Notes: generated by a model not told the origin, from the letters alone. Shown: positions 31,001-40,905, counted from the stretch's first letter. The stretch is DNA of 64,000 bases from Dendrobium chrysotoxum (GCA_019925795.1 CM034315.1:10106001-10170000); one strand, 5' to 3'. Program-made: numbers and translations.

Positions 31001-33332
31001 AATCTATCATCTTTAATTAGGAAATATTTCGTAATTAATCCCCTCCAAATCAGCCCCAAAATCTACCCTATTCAATTAGGAAATGTTTCCTAATTAATCC
31101 CCTCCAAATCAGTCCCCAAATAAGCCACCAAATCTGTCTTTTTCAATTAGAAAATATTTCTTAATTAATCTCCTCCAAATCAGCCCCCAAGAGCCGGTCC
31201 AGGCGGGACCCGATCTAACAAAAAGCTTCACGGCAAGAAAGAGCTGGGCAGTCATTACTTCCTATAACTATCCCAGGTTCTATATGAAATAACTGCATTC
31301 TTTTCCCATATAAACATACCCTAATAGCTTTATAATTTAACCTAATTCAACAACTCTCCTTCAGAATGCAACAGACCATGTAAAGTACCTCTTTGTTTGA
31401 AAGATCACAAGAACTGCCAAACTTGGGTCATTCTCAAAAAAAAATTTCCTCCAAGGGAGCATCAAACCATACATAGACATCCGTAGGTACTTCAATGTCG
31501 ACCAACATATAGCGTTAACATGAATTTCATGCATGAATGACAATAGAAGTAGAAAATGCGGTGTAAACTTATATGCAGGATAATATTATGCATCAAAATT
31601 CCCCCCATACCAATTATAAGAGAAGAACAAAGACACATAAACAACCACCACATGCAGACAGACAAACACAAACAATGCCACTGGTACATTGTTTGATAAT
31701 TATGAGGTTCTATGTTTCTTTAAATCATTGCAATATCTCATTGTTTTCTACATCATGATGCCAGATATTTTGATCCAACCAAAAATGCTAATACTTGATT
31801 CAGAATTTTCATTCTTCTAGGCGTGCCTTTCATCATCAAAACAGAAGTGGTAAGACTCCTATGAAATAGGCAATTTGTTCAACTTCCATGGCCACATTAA
31901 ACAACTCATCCATTACCAGAATAAAGTGAATTACGACTTCTTTTGAGGAGAAAACAAGCCCACCATATAAATATAGGAGTATTCTCTACATAAACAAAGT
32001 ACATGCATGCATGAAATGCCAAAACCTCACAAACACCACAATACCATGGCCAAGCGCTAACTAGAGTCACTAAAATCTTGAACTAGTCCATACTAGTTTA
32101 AACAACTCAGCCAAGGAGATGACTAAGAAAACTGTACTTGGCAAAACTCAACCGATAAACTAAAGAAACTCCATAGGCCCCACAACCAGCCATAACAATG
32201 GGACTCTCCTTGTTGCCATTGGACTATCCTAGCAGACCCTTGATGCCGTAGCCAACACTTCCTCAAATGAGCCAAGATGCAAGACTCTGAATTTCCGTTA
32301 CAGTGTGAGAAGTAACTTGGAACATGGAAGAGCTTAACCTAGTAAGTTCCAACAATTTTGGCTCTAGAAGATTAAGAAATATTTTTTGAAATGAATTGCA
32401 AATTTAGCACATTTTTGGTGTAAATAAACACTCACATATCATACCCCAACTAGTTTCTAAGCAATAAAATGCACCAATAACAAATGTTTAAGTAATGAAT
32501 AAGTTACTACAGCTCCATTTTCTTTTAAAATGAAATAAACCCTACTAAATCGACAAAGCAATTGCAATACATTTCTACTACGTAACCTATAACTAAATAA
32601 GCATCACAATAGTGTAATAGATAAGGATCAAAAACAAAAAAGCTATAAGTTCAGGCCTCCATCTTTTTTAAAAAAAATTATCTGGCAATGCTAGCAGAAA
32701 ATTGTTCGAAAACCCAAAACACACAGCATCTGTATTCAAATTCCATCAATCGCCAAATCCAACAAAAAAAAAAACCCAAACAAGTCGACGCATTCAATTA
32801 ACTGCAACATTTCCCACTACGTTATTACAAAAAGCCAAAACACAATATGCAGACGGAATTGGCATAAACGTGCATATTTAGTATACAAAATACGAAAATT
32901 ACCCGATTTTCATCAAGAACGAAACTTTAATATACATTCCACTATCCAGTCATCACTCACCTCTTCGTATCTCTGGGTAAGGGCAAGCCGCTCGTCCTCC
33001 GTCATGTCAGGCCGCAGCACCGCCATAGTCTCGTACTGCCGGAGTCCCGGAGGACACTGCGGTTCCTCCTTATCCTCCAATGCCGCAATCGAGGCGGCCG
33101 CTGTCGGACCCAACGGCGGCCCCTCTCCCTCTTCGTCTCCGCCTTCAAAGAAGGATCCTGAGAAATCTAGAGTCTGTGCGCGGATAGCCATCGAACGAGT
33201 CGCTCGCTTGCTAACACCGCCATGAACAGGGTGGCTGAGGGTGCGGCAGCCGGAGATTAAGAGGCGAAAACGAAATCCAGACGACAGCGAGGAGGCGGAT
33301 GAGAAAACAACTGGAGCTGTTATCGAAGTCAT
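19079..33332 (-). CDS. PRPS6: Plastid 30S ribosomal protein S6 (bS6c), nuclear gene, two exons
   Basis: Nuclear-encoded bS6 of the chloroplast 30S subunit, which binds 16S rRNA next to S18 and S15. Exon 1 is 32961-33332 (124 codons) and exon 2 is 19079-19318 (79 codons plus TAG). The phase-0 join is clean: GAG before GTGAGT, and TTTTTCAG before CTTCTC. The 203-residue product has a Ser/Ala/Arg-rich transit region, an acidic Gly-rich linker near residues 60-80, and the S6 domain from about residue 98, with YETMAVLRPDM, GGGMYVEVFN, IPLAYSIKK and YLLFTYFTKP. It ends SSSFKIRKRKY as in plant plastid S6. I chose the ATG at 33330-33332 because it starts a typical transit peptide; an in-frame ATG at 33387-33389 would add 19 residues. 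Both exons are intact. Confidence 0.93.
19614..19733. mobile_element. Tourist-like MITE, copy 1 (120 bp)
   Basis: Terminal inverted repeats GCTTTCGTTTGGGACGG and its inverse near 19715-19733, flanked by TAA on both sides. Same family as copies at 36337, 36459, 36861 and 44066. Confidence 0.85.
21731..22320 (+). pseudogene. Ty1/copia gag relic
   Basis: The frame starting at 21731 contains LRQGEHSATEYF, then EEVEW and QYKKMT. After a stop it continues with residues fitting the copia gag pattern of EVRRGIL-KKPLPSIRE. Towards 22250 a broken zinc-knuckle region follows. Stops and frameshifts abound. It is the 5' part of the relic whose protease and integrase resume after the LTR-like insertion (24144-25010). 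Confidence 0.7.
22838..23000. repeat. Degenerate GGACAGC-word repeat in copy C
   Basis: TGGACAGCA / GGGACAGCG words recur about eight times, roughly every 15-35 bp, with AGCTTGCTGGAA-type spacers. It occupies the position of the small ORF in copies A and B. Confidence 0.6.
23819..24143 (-). repeat. LTR-like terminal sequence of copy C
   Basis: 325 bp. Minus strand starts TGATGAGGGCATCCGATC and ends ATCACCCA. The GATCGTGGCC block and a GGGATATAAATAGC TATA-like block (plus strand, near 23938-23951) are conserved with copies A and B. Confidence 0.6.
24144..25011 (+). pseudogene. Ty1/copia relic: protease, GAG-pre-integrase, integrase N-terminal part
   Basis: Near 24220 the frame reads NPWIIYSSAS, matching copia protease where the active site is normally DSGAS; here the Asp is Tyr and the Gly is Ser. 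Near 24645 it reads WHFRLGHPNF, the GAG-pre-integrase motif. From 24733 follow CQLSKYAHNTYP, PFRI and FVNFIDDHTKITWIFL, the integrase core start with the first catalytic Asp region. Stops separate these. In order and orientation they continue the gag relic at 21731 and lead to the RT relic at 29880. Confidence 0.85.
25464..25481 (+). repeat. Homopolymer of 18 G
   Basis: Uninterrupted run inside the hAT element, directly next to where the transposase C-terminus (YDDDSNED) ends on the minus strand, so the natural stop codon may have been lost to this tract. Confidence 0.9.
25482..27860 (-). pseudogene. hAT transposase pseudogene (BED finger, DUF659, dimerisation end)
   Basis: Read on the minus strand in order. 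A BED zinc finger (27662-27853 ORF) has LKCNYCQKV and NEHLSGSH, giving the C2 and H2 ligands. DUF659 (about 27040-27456) has RFFYENTIPFN, YGRGLKPPS, RVWILKE and then TIMSDG, where the usual next Trp is a stop. A middle part near 26246-26452 follows. The C-terminal dimerisation remnants (25690-26140) include NKRLKDMNLKKKRFEG-like text and end YDDDSNED. Several stops and frameshifts make it non-functional. A 67-bp-spaced duplication of GAAATTCATCCTTAAGATTG (25911, 25978) lies in the C-terminal part. Confidence 0.82.
28600..29100 (+). repeat. LTR-like block, plus orientation
   Basis: It begins with G+C-rich GGGGCCGGCTGCTCC text and contains TTGGGCTCTAG, GGTTAGAGATTTGGAGAG and AATTGAAGAAACTTGTATTG. 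The same series occurs on the minus strand at about 30590-31260, so the two blocks are inverted relatives. Probably copia-type LTRs; ends not resolved. Confidence 0.45.
29101..29283. repeat. Tandem duplication of about 92 bp
   Basis: Two imperfect units, each with TGTTGAAC or TGTCGAAC AA, then AACGAAG / AAAGAAG and a CTTCAAAACTCCAC block. Confidence 0.65.
29880..30440 (+). pseudogene. Ty1/copia reverse transcriptase relic
   Basis: Frames around 29935-30060 match the region before copia RT (RSHTQHPIYKFISYE). From 30230 they match the RT N-terminal part: EESFARVTKLN, RVLLSLAVNLN, then after a stop the DVKSAFLNDDLKEEV equivalent with one frame change. The YVDD box is not reached. Position and orientation fit the third part of the interrupted copia relic. 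Confidence 0.8.
30590..30844 (-). repeat. LTR-like block, minus orientation
   Basis: On the minus strand it reads TTTGGGCTCTAAACGG, CTAGAGATTTGTGAGAG and CCAATTGAAGATC ... CTTGTATC, matching the plus-oriented block at 28600-29100. The tandem array at 30845-31200 appears to be the 5' part of the same block. Confidence 0.45.
30845..31200. repeat. Tandem array of about 58-bp units with a perfect palindrome
   Basis: Units begin AATTAGGAAACATTTCCTAA, a 10-bp inverted repeat around CA, and continue TTAATCCCCTCCAAATCAGC. Unit starts are 30899, 30957, 31015, 31074 and 31145, plus a degenerate unit before 30899. The palindrome is kept in most units although the rest varies. Confidence 0.85.
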
Positions 33333-33339
33333 AGCTTCG

Positions 33340-33511
33340 GGAGAGCAACGGAGTGCTGAAGACGGGATAAGAAGCGAGCAGACGAGCACTGAGCGGGCCC
33401 GGCTTCGGGTCGATCGGGCTCAAGCTGTGAATCTGGGTTTTTAAGTTCGGCCCGATAATGGGAAGGGTTTGGATTCAAATTCAACATTTAGTTTGACCAA
33501 GTTGGAACACA
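33340..33511 (-). promoter_or_regulatory. Upstream region of bS6c
   Basis: G+C-rich leader region with GGGCC/GGCCC words (33397-33460), the composition expected of TATA-less ribosomal-protein promoters with site II-like (TGGGCC) elements. No clear TATA box is seen. The start site is not determined. An in-frame ATG at 33387-33389 means part of this could be coding. Confidence 0.35.
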
Positions 33512-33519
33512 TAAATTTA

Positions 33520-33711
33520 GGAGAGATTATTACGTGAGGAGTCAAGACATAGGAAATCATTCAATTTTGTCATTGTGAATAGTACAAGTACAGTTACTAT
33601 TCACCACTGTGCTTTTACTGTTCACTCATGCGCTTTTACTATGCTTTTTTTGTTCACGGTGACAAGACTGAACGGTTCTATGTGCCCGGACTACGCACGT
33701 AATAATCTCTC
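33520..33711. mobile_element. 192-bp hAT-type MITE in the bS6c upstream region
   Basis: Terminal inverted repeats GGAGAGATTATTACGTG (left) and GAGAGATTATTACGTG (inverse of right) are flanked by a perfect 8-bp duplication TAAATTTA (33512-33519 and 33712-33719). Its inner edge is 187 bp upstream of the bS6c ATG. Internal words ACTGTTCAC / TTTTACT recur. Confidence 0.88.
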
Positions 33712-33921
33712 TAAATTTAGGGCTCGGCTATTGGTCCACAAAAAAAAAATTTAGAAAATGATAATGTTATTTTTATTAATTTTAATAGTGAAGATAGAGT
33801 TAGTTGCTCATAAAATATAAATCACATTGATCTTTAAGCAAATCAAATTAAATAACAAATTTAAATATATTCAACATTTTTCAATATTTTCTATAACTTT
33901 AAAATCAAATGATCTCATATA

Positions 33922-34355
33922 TAGAGGTGTTAATAAATGACTCGACTCATTAATTCTGCCTGAACTATCTGGTTTAGGTTTAGGTTGATCCATTTAACTA
34001 TCTGGTTAAGTTCGAATTGGGTTTTCCGACCTATTTAATTAATGAGTTGGGTTCAAGTTGATCCACAACCCCGTTTTTTGTTCCGAAAATGGTTCGTTTA
34101 ATATTTTTTCTCCTTAAATTCCTGTACTTGTGGGTATAATATTTATATTTTATTAAATATCATAAATTTTATATTAATCATTTATAAAAAAATTAAACCA
34201 AAACAGTTGATCAGGCCAGATTTGAGTTATTTGGATTCCTAGTGGGTCGTATTCACGTCAATATTTTAAACTTATTTATTAAACAAGTTGGATTTGGGTT
34301 GATTGAATTCGGGTCGAACGCGAATCCAATCCATCAACTTGTTTTGACACCCCTA
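33922..34355. mobile_element. 434-bp hAT-type MITE
   Basis: Ends TAGAGGTGTTA and, inverted, TAGGGGTGTCA, with an 8-bp flank CTCATATA / CCCATATA (one mismatch). TAGGGGTGT ends and 8-bp duplications are typical of hAT non-autonomous elements. The interior contains inverted AATTAATGAG and TGGGTT-type words and no ORF. Confidence 0.7.
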
Positions 34356-34359
34356 CCCA

Positions 34360-34985
34360 TATATTCATCTAACTTTTTTAGCGAGTTGAACTATTTAATT
34401 TCCTAGAAAAAAAAAACCGATCGAAAGCTCTGAATAAAATTTTCTATCAAGAGGGGCTAACAGTGCATCAAATATTCTTAACTAGTAAAGCACTCTTGTG
34501 AAATATATGACTTGATTAGCATATCTTTTTGACAAAATATATATAAATGAATACATATTCAAGAAAATATAATATAGCCAATCAAATGCTCATATATTAT
34601 GTTTCTCCTATGTATAATATATCACATAAGCACATATACTAAAAAAAAGGTTTGATGTATAAATTTGAAAAACATTTATCTAGAATTCGTTATATTTAAA
34701 ATAAATAAAAATAAATCTCAAATATTAATAAAAATTCGGAGCATGCATGATAATCTTTAACAATGTTAATGTATAAATCTTAATATTAGATTATTCATTG
34801 TAAAAAATGAGATTTCCAGCCCAACAAAGCCCTAAATGCTTTTGGGCCTTGGTTGGTCGTTTAATTGGGAATAGTCCAATAAAGGCTCGGCTATCAGTAA
34901 GGGGCTGGAGTTTGATCAAACCATATTGGGCTTTAGTTGAATCATGGGCCAACTTTACTAATATAATTTCTCCCATAATTTAAAG
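34360..34985. other. A+T-rich intergenic sequence, no gene seen
   Basis: Short ORFs only. A 61-codon minus-strand ORF (34791-34976) has no recognisable match. Confidence 0.5.
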
Positions 34986-34988
34986 AAG

Positions 34989-35641
34989 GGTTGTAAACAA
35001 ATTGGATGTTTGGTAAGTTACTCGAGGCTCAGCTCGATAGTAGCCCGTTCTTGATCGTTTAATAAAATAATCAAACAAGCTTGAGCATTTTCTTAAATAC
35101 TCAATATTTTAATAAACAAGCTTAATTAACTATGTGTTTTTGACTCATTATTTTCATGAACATAATCTGAAGCTTGTGAATATACTCGATAAGAAGCTTG
35201 TTAGGAGCTCGATAAGAAGCTCAATTCTTGTTTGATAAGAAGCTCGATTCTTGATTCTTGTTAGATAAGAAGCATAATAATGAAAATAAAATGTTCGTGA
35301 ACAAGCTCATTTGATAGTTTGAAACGAACGATATAAATGTTCACGAATATATTTGTTAGTATGCTCGATGAAGCTCGTTCATTAAGCTAATGAACATTTA
35401 GAAGTAGAGCTCGTTTATAGCTTGATAAGACTTGTTTGTTTAAAGCTTGATAAGCATCAAATGAATCGAACATGAACTAAACACAAATCAAACATAAATA
35501 TCCATTAACTTAAATGAGTCAAGCTTGAACGCGAACATGAAAGCTTAAATCAAACTCGAACGAATATGAACAAACTGATAATAAATGAACGCAAATATGA
35601 ACAAGCAGATGCTCAGCTCAGCTCAGTTCATTTACAACTCT
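34989..35641. mobile_element. TIR-bounded repeat of about 650 bp, rich in AGCTCG words
   Basis: The left end GGGTTGTAAACAAATTGG and the inverse of the right end, GAGTTGTAAATGAACTGAG, are imperfect inverted repeats. The inside is built of AAGCTCGATAAGAAGCTCG, GAACG and TTCACGAA words. Looks like a degenerate non-autonomous DNA transposon; superfamily not decided. Confidence 0.5.
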
Positions 35642-36336
35642 AACCTAAAGAAAACCAATCAATTTAAAAAAAAAAAGTGTGCCATTTCATAATTTGTAAT
35701 GATTTTTAATTTTGATGGAAATTTATCCAAAATAACTGACTATAATTAATTTCTATTGACGCTTATTTAAAACTAGCAAAAATTCCTTATTTCGATCATT
35801 ATTGCTCAATTTTTTATCATTTTAATCCAAAAGCATAAAAATGAAAATGAAAGTTTGAAATATTTACAATCACTTTGAAATCATAGTAAATCGTTTGGTA
35901 CTAAGAAAATTCTAATGAAATTAAGGACTCAATTGAAATATCATAAATATATTTTATTTATGATTTCAAATTTATCAAAATAATGAAATCTTTAAAAATT
36001 AATCAAATGTAAGATAAAGAATTAAATGAAATGCTTATAGTCCATTTATCTATTTTTCTGAGAACTTTAGCTTTTATAGTATAATCAAGGAGTATTTGCA
36101 TAGTACCTACCAAAATTCTTATTTATTTATATATTTAATATATATATTTTTATATTTATTTATAACACACATATCTCTAAATTATATAAAAAATATCACT
36201 AATATGATATTTTCATGCAAAATTTTAATATTATTTAGACACTCAAATGTCATATAAGTACATCTAAAGATTTAAATATTTGAAATATAAATAGATAAGA
36301 ATTTTGAGATATGTATACAAATCCAATATAGTCTAA

Positions 36337-36455
36337 GACTTCGTTTGGGACAGCTTTCTTACTACTTCTTAAAACAACTTTTAGTAAAAAAATTAAAATT
36401 TTTGTACTATAAAGCAACTTTAAGAAGCAATAAGAAAGCCATCTCAAACGAAGCC
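36337..36455. mobile_element. Tourist-like MITE, copy 2 (119 bp)
   Basis: Ends GACTTCGTTTGGGACAGC and its inverse, flanked by TAA (36334-36336, 36456-36458). The right TAA is shared with copy 3. Confidence 0.85.
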
Positions 36456-36458
36456 TAA

Positions 36459-36587
36459 GACTTCGTTTGTGATAGCTTTTTACTACTTCATAAAGCTGCT
36501 TTCTAATACAAAAATTTTCAATTTTAAAAAAATTTATACTAAAAAATTGCTTTAGAAAATAGTAATAAATGTTTTTCAAACAAAACC
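36459..36587. mobile_element. Tourist-like MITE, copy 3 (129 bp), abutting copy 2
   Basis: Ends GACTTCGTTTGTGATAGC and a degenerate inverse, flanked by TAA (36456-36458, 36588-36590). Only the shared TAA separates it from copy 2. Confidence 0.8.
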
Positions 36588-36860
36588 TAAAGCTACTCCA
36601 AATATTTCATTAATGAGTACTTACGATACTTAGCCAACCTAGGCTCAATAGTTGGGTGCAAGACTGGAAGCCTTAACATATACGTGTGTTCACTTAACAT
36701 AAATGAATGTGACAAATTTAGTAGCATTTTGTTTAAATTTATATATTTAATTAATTATTTAGTTCTAGTTGAATTTGAATGTGATCTGAGTTTTAAAATC
36801 TTATTCATGCTTATTAGTTTTTTTTATATTGAGTTTGACTTGTAATAGAGCTTTAATTAA

Positions 36861-36990
36861 GGCTTCGTTGGGGACGGTTTTTTTTTGCTTTCTAAAATAA
36901 CTTTTCTAATCCAAAAATTTTTTGAACTAAAATTTTTTTTACTAAAAAGCTGCTTTAGAAAGCACAAAGAAAGCCGCACCAAACGAAACC
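36861..36990. mobile_element. Tourist-like MITE, copy 4 (130 bp)
   Basis: Ends GGCTTCGTTGGGGACGG and its inverse, flanked by TAA (36858-36860, 36991-36993). Centre is A/T rich with CTAAAAAGCTGCTTTAGAAAG. Confidence 0.85.
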
Positions 36991-36993
36991 TAA

Positions 36994-38863
36994 ATCTAGC
37001 TAATCATACACTTGATGCTTATCAAGCTTTTATGCTTATTATTAGGTAGAAATGTATTTATGATTTTTAATTTAAATTAATATAATTTATTAAGTATTAT
37101 TAGTGTTGTATGTTAAAGTTCAAATATTTATAAAATATAATTTTAATCTATATATTTAGCTATTTGTTTGATTTTCATCGTATGTGTACCTCAAATAATA
37201 CAAACAACTTTAAAGTACATAGAATATAAGAAAATTGATAAAAAAATATAATAAATCATCAAATAAATAATTAAATTATCATTAAATAAGCATTTTATTA
37301 AATTCTTAACAAGCAACTTATTAAAAAAATGAGTAAAATTCAATATTTAAACTTTTTTCATTTATATATCGAGTTGTAAAAATTGTATTTAAATATATTC
37401 AATTATCAAAATAAATAAATTTAAATGGTAACAACTCAAACTTTTAACCATCAAGATATTGTACATTTTTTTCATAATTTTGTTCATTTTGTGTAACTTT
37501 TCATAGAGTCACTTATCATAAAACTGTTCTTATATGAGCACATTTAACTTTGAAATTTCTAATGAAATTTCACTGTTACATTAAAAGGCATCTCGATGTT
37601 TAAAATTTTAACTTTATTTTCTTACACATAAATAAATATTATATGAAAAAATATAGAGTTATTCATGAATTTTTAAGGAATTCAAATACATAAAAAATTT
37701 ATTTCTATACATAAATTATTATTCTTTCAAATTGCAATATAAAAAATATGAAGAAAAGACATTACTATGTGTACACTGTTTATTCTAATAATATAACATT
37801 GATAATTTTGTTGCCATCGAAGAAGATAAGTCACAATTTGTGTGACAAAAAAATAATCAAAATATAAGAGACTAAACAACTACAATTGTTTGTTGCAAGT
37901 AGAAAGTAGGAAGAAGCATAATATTTGACTTAGTTAAGTTCCTAGTAGTTTAAAAAAAGAGGATAAGGAAGTGACATATAATATATAAGATTTGATAATT
38001 TAATTAAATATTTCAAATTGAATGATTTTTAATTTATTTATATAAATATATATTTTAATGAGTGAATGATTTTTACGAAGTTTAATTAATGAAATCTTGT
38101 ATTATTCGAGTCCACTACAATACTAATGAGCTTAAATTAAATTATTAAGATGGATTTACATATATATGACATGATTCTTATGTGTTTAAATATTAGGATT
38201 TTATATATGCACAATAACGTTAGTTTTGTGTGGAATCTAATTGTGTTGATCAATTGGGTTGTAATATTACCTCGGACATCAATTCAATCTGTTGAGCTCG
38301 CTGGGGATCCTCAACTTTCTTGGATTCGAGTGCTTTGAGATGGGAATTTTTTTTTTTCGTACAACCGTACAGCGCTGCGGCCCTATGTACTTGTGTGCAC
38401 CAATGTTGCATAGTTTGCTTGAAGAAAGACATAAAGAGGAGCCTTGTGGCGCTCCAAATCTTGCGCTGCCAGGGGTGCTGTGGATTTGTCAGGCAGACAA
38501 GAGATAGAGAGATGAGACCCGCGACGCTCTAAACTAGCTTCGCGTCAGTGTGCGACGGGTTGACAGTTTTCTTTCTCATTTTTCATTAAAGGTTATGTCC
38601 CTTGGTGGTTTTGTTAGTTTTTCTTTGTATGTTCTAATATGAGAACGTTGTAAGGGTGAAGAGAAGCAAGGAAATTATGAGAGAGAAGAGAGATCTATAT
38701 AATTTCTCCCATATTTTCATTGTACATGAATTTCTTGGTATGGTGTGGTGCCGTGATTTTTTTTTTCTGGTTTCAAGTTTTTCTACGTTAAATCTTTGTA
38801 TTCTTTATTTCTGCTATATTTTATCTATTTCTTATTTGTGTTCGCTGTGTGTTTTACTTCCCC
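36994..38863. other. Intergenic, mostly A+T rich; one G+C-richer patch
   Basis: No gene seen. A G+C-richer patch at about 38370-38560 (GCGCTGCGGCCC, GACGCTCTAAACTAGC) followed by a GAGAGAAGAG leader-like stretch resembles a piece of an LTR, but no ends or coding partner were found. Confidence 0.45.
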
Positions 38864-39945
38864 TAACATCAAGCCTTTATCCCACTACGTGGGGTCAGCT
38901 ACATGAATCTTTTTTCTTTATTGTGTCATGTTAAGAGTCAAATTCCCATTTAATTCAATAAAAAAAATCATTTCTAATATTTTCTAGTCAAGTCTTTTTA
39001 AGTGGACATCTACCTTTCTTAACATAGACTAAATCCAAAATATCTACTCTCCTAACCAGGTCATCGGAAGGCCAACATTTTGTGTCCAAACCATCTAAGG
39101 TCGCTCTCCCTAATCTTATCTGCCACTGGAGCTACTTCAACCTTTTCATGTACGTACTCGTTTTGCATTCTATCTCTAAGAGTGAAGTCACTCATCCACC
39201 TGAGCATTCTCATGTCTACAACACTTAACTTCATGCATCTATTTTAATGCTCTAACATTCTGTATCATAAATCATTACAAGGCTCACCACTATCTTATAG
39301 AATTTTCCTTTAAATTTGAGGGGTACTTTTCTAACACACAAAAGCACCTATGCATTCCTCCACTTCAACCATCCAACTTGAATTCTACTAATAATATCCC
39401 CATCTATTTCGCCATCACTTTGAACAATAGAATTCCCCCTCTAGATCTATTACTACTAAAATTACACTCCATGGATTCAATTTTGCATCTACTCAAACAA
39501 AATTAAACCTTTAGATTCTATGGTTGACCTCTATAATTCAAGTTTTCTTTCAACTCCCTCTGGAGTCTTTTCAACAAGAAGAATATCATCAACAAAAAGC
39601 ATGCACAAGGGAACATCCTCTTGTAAATGTCTAGTAAGAACATCCATGACTAAAGCGAAAAAAGTTATGGGCTTAAAACTGATCCTTGATGTAATCCAAC
39701 TGAAATAAGAAAATACTCGGTCAAACCAACTTGTGTTTGAACACAAGTAACACCTTCTATATACATATCTTTAATCACTTGAATATAAGCATTATTAACT
39801 ACTTTCTTTTCTAGAACTCTCCAGAGTACTTCTTTTAAAATTTTGTCATATGTTTTCACTAAATCAATAAATATCATATATATATCCTTTTTATTCTCTC
39901 CATACTTCTCCATCAAACCTCTCATGACATGAATACTTTATCCAT
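38864..39945 (-). pseudogene. RTE-like LINE reverse transcriptase relic
   Basis: On the minus strand from 39925: FIDLVKTYDK (RT domain with FIDLEKAYD equivalent), then GLHQGSVLSP, then after a frame change FALVMDVLTRH and LFVDDILLVE, where the catalytic box is FVDD rather than the usual FADD. Decayed C-terminal frames follow towards 38890. The 3' end shares ATCAAGCCTTTATCCCACTA text with the insertion at 10824-11145. Stops and frameshifts make it inactive; the 5' end is lost. Confidence 0.85.
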
Positions 39946-40290
39946 GCATAATGTTTATTCTAATATTATCTTAGGGAACTTGAGCACCTTGACTATAGGA
40001 ACCCATCATGAATTTATATCCTAGTGATACATTAAGTCATTATACAGATTTTAAGTTTGAGGTAACTTAACTGTGATGTCATAAGTCCTCGTCAAGAGCA
40101 TTTTCCCATTGATGGAGTTATTATTGTTGGGGATTTGTAAGGACTAAATGCCAAAATTAGATATCTCAAACATAAAATAACCACTAAAAAATTTAATAGC
40201 CCTACATAGAATAATATTCATGAGCATCCTGATTTTACCAAGGTAAAATACTCCTTGCTTATCTTCCCTTTCCATCAAAAAGAATTTCTA
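39946..40290. other. No gene recognised
   Basis: A+T-rich sequence between the LINE and the CACTA relic. Confidence 0.5.
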
Positions 40291-40309
40291 GTGAATTTCT
40301 AATTAACAT

Positions 40310-40905
40310 TCAATTGGAAACACCGACGGAATAAAATGGTAGCATAATAATTACTACTGGTTTTTATGGTGTAAAAACAACCGAAAAGTATTGGCGGTTT
40401 AAACCGCCGGTGTTTCCGATGACACAGAACACCATGAATCCTTTAATTTTACAGGCGGCATATCATAAAAGTTTCGCACATCGATGTTAAGTGACACATC
40501 TATATGTTCTCTAAAGTACAAGCTAGCTATATTGAATGCCATATCTTCATACGTCATTGTATTTTCTTTCTCTATTGTTATGTAACTTGTTGAAGGACCA
40601 CATTGAGAGTAAAAATATGGCTTGTACTCTTTATGTGATATCAGATACTAATAAGCTGGTATGAATCCATTTCGATATAAATCTAGTGTAACTTCATCGG
40701 GTGTAGGGTATGCATGATTTTTGTTCTTTGAGCAAAGACACCTAAACTTTTCATATGATAAAAATGAATGCAATTGACATGCAATGTAAATGAAGTATTT
40801 GACTCTTTTGATAAATTCATCTGTTAATATTTTTCGACCAGATAATAATCTATTATAAATTCACGACCTTTATCTTTGAATATCCATACTACAATGCATT
40901 AAAAA
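40310..40905 (-). pseudogene. CACTA (En/Spm) transposase-associated domain relic
   Basis: Minus-strand frames at 40440-40870 give HSFLSYEKFRCLCS, then TPDEVTLDLYRNGFIPAYY-like text and SHKEYKPYF. This matches the transposase-associated domain found upstream of TNP2 in plant CACTA elements (C-P-C-K-C then LYKKGF). The Cys ligands are partly lost and there is a stop after PAY. Next to it (40318-40420) lie ACACCGACGG and GGCGGTTTAAACCGCCG motifs, typical of CACTA subterminal regions. TNP2 itself is not found. Confidence 0.65.

Larger units (their letters stand above)
19319..32960 (-). other. Single intron of bS6c, 13,642 bp, transposon nest
   Basis: Bounded by GTGAGT and a pyrimidine-rich acceptor ending TTTTTCAG. 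It contains a Tourist-like MITE, a copia relic broken by two later insertions, an LTR-like element, a hAT element and two opposed LTR-like blocks, listed separately. Unassigned parts (19734-21730, 31270-32900) show no gene; isolated ORFs there (20165-20404, 20880-21164) match nothing I know. Confidence 0.85.

Noticed and set aside
33004..33225. Plus-strand ORFs at 33004-33444
   Set aside because: They are antisense shadows of exon 1 of bS6c in G+C-rich DNA.
6190..33332. Reading the S6-S18 neighbours as a transferred operon
   Set aside because: Each gene has its own presequence, introns and upstream region, and they serve different organelles; only adjacency is shown.
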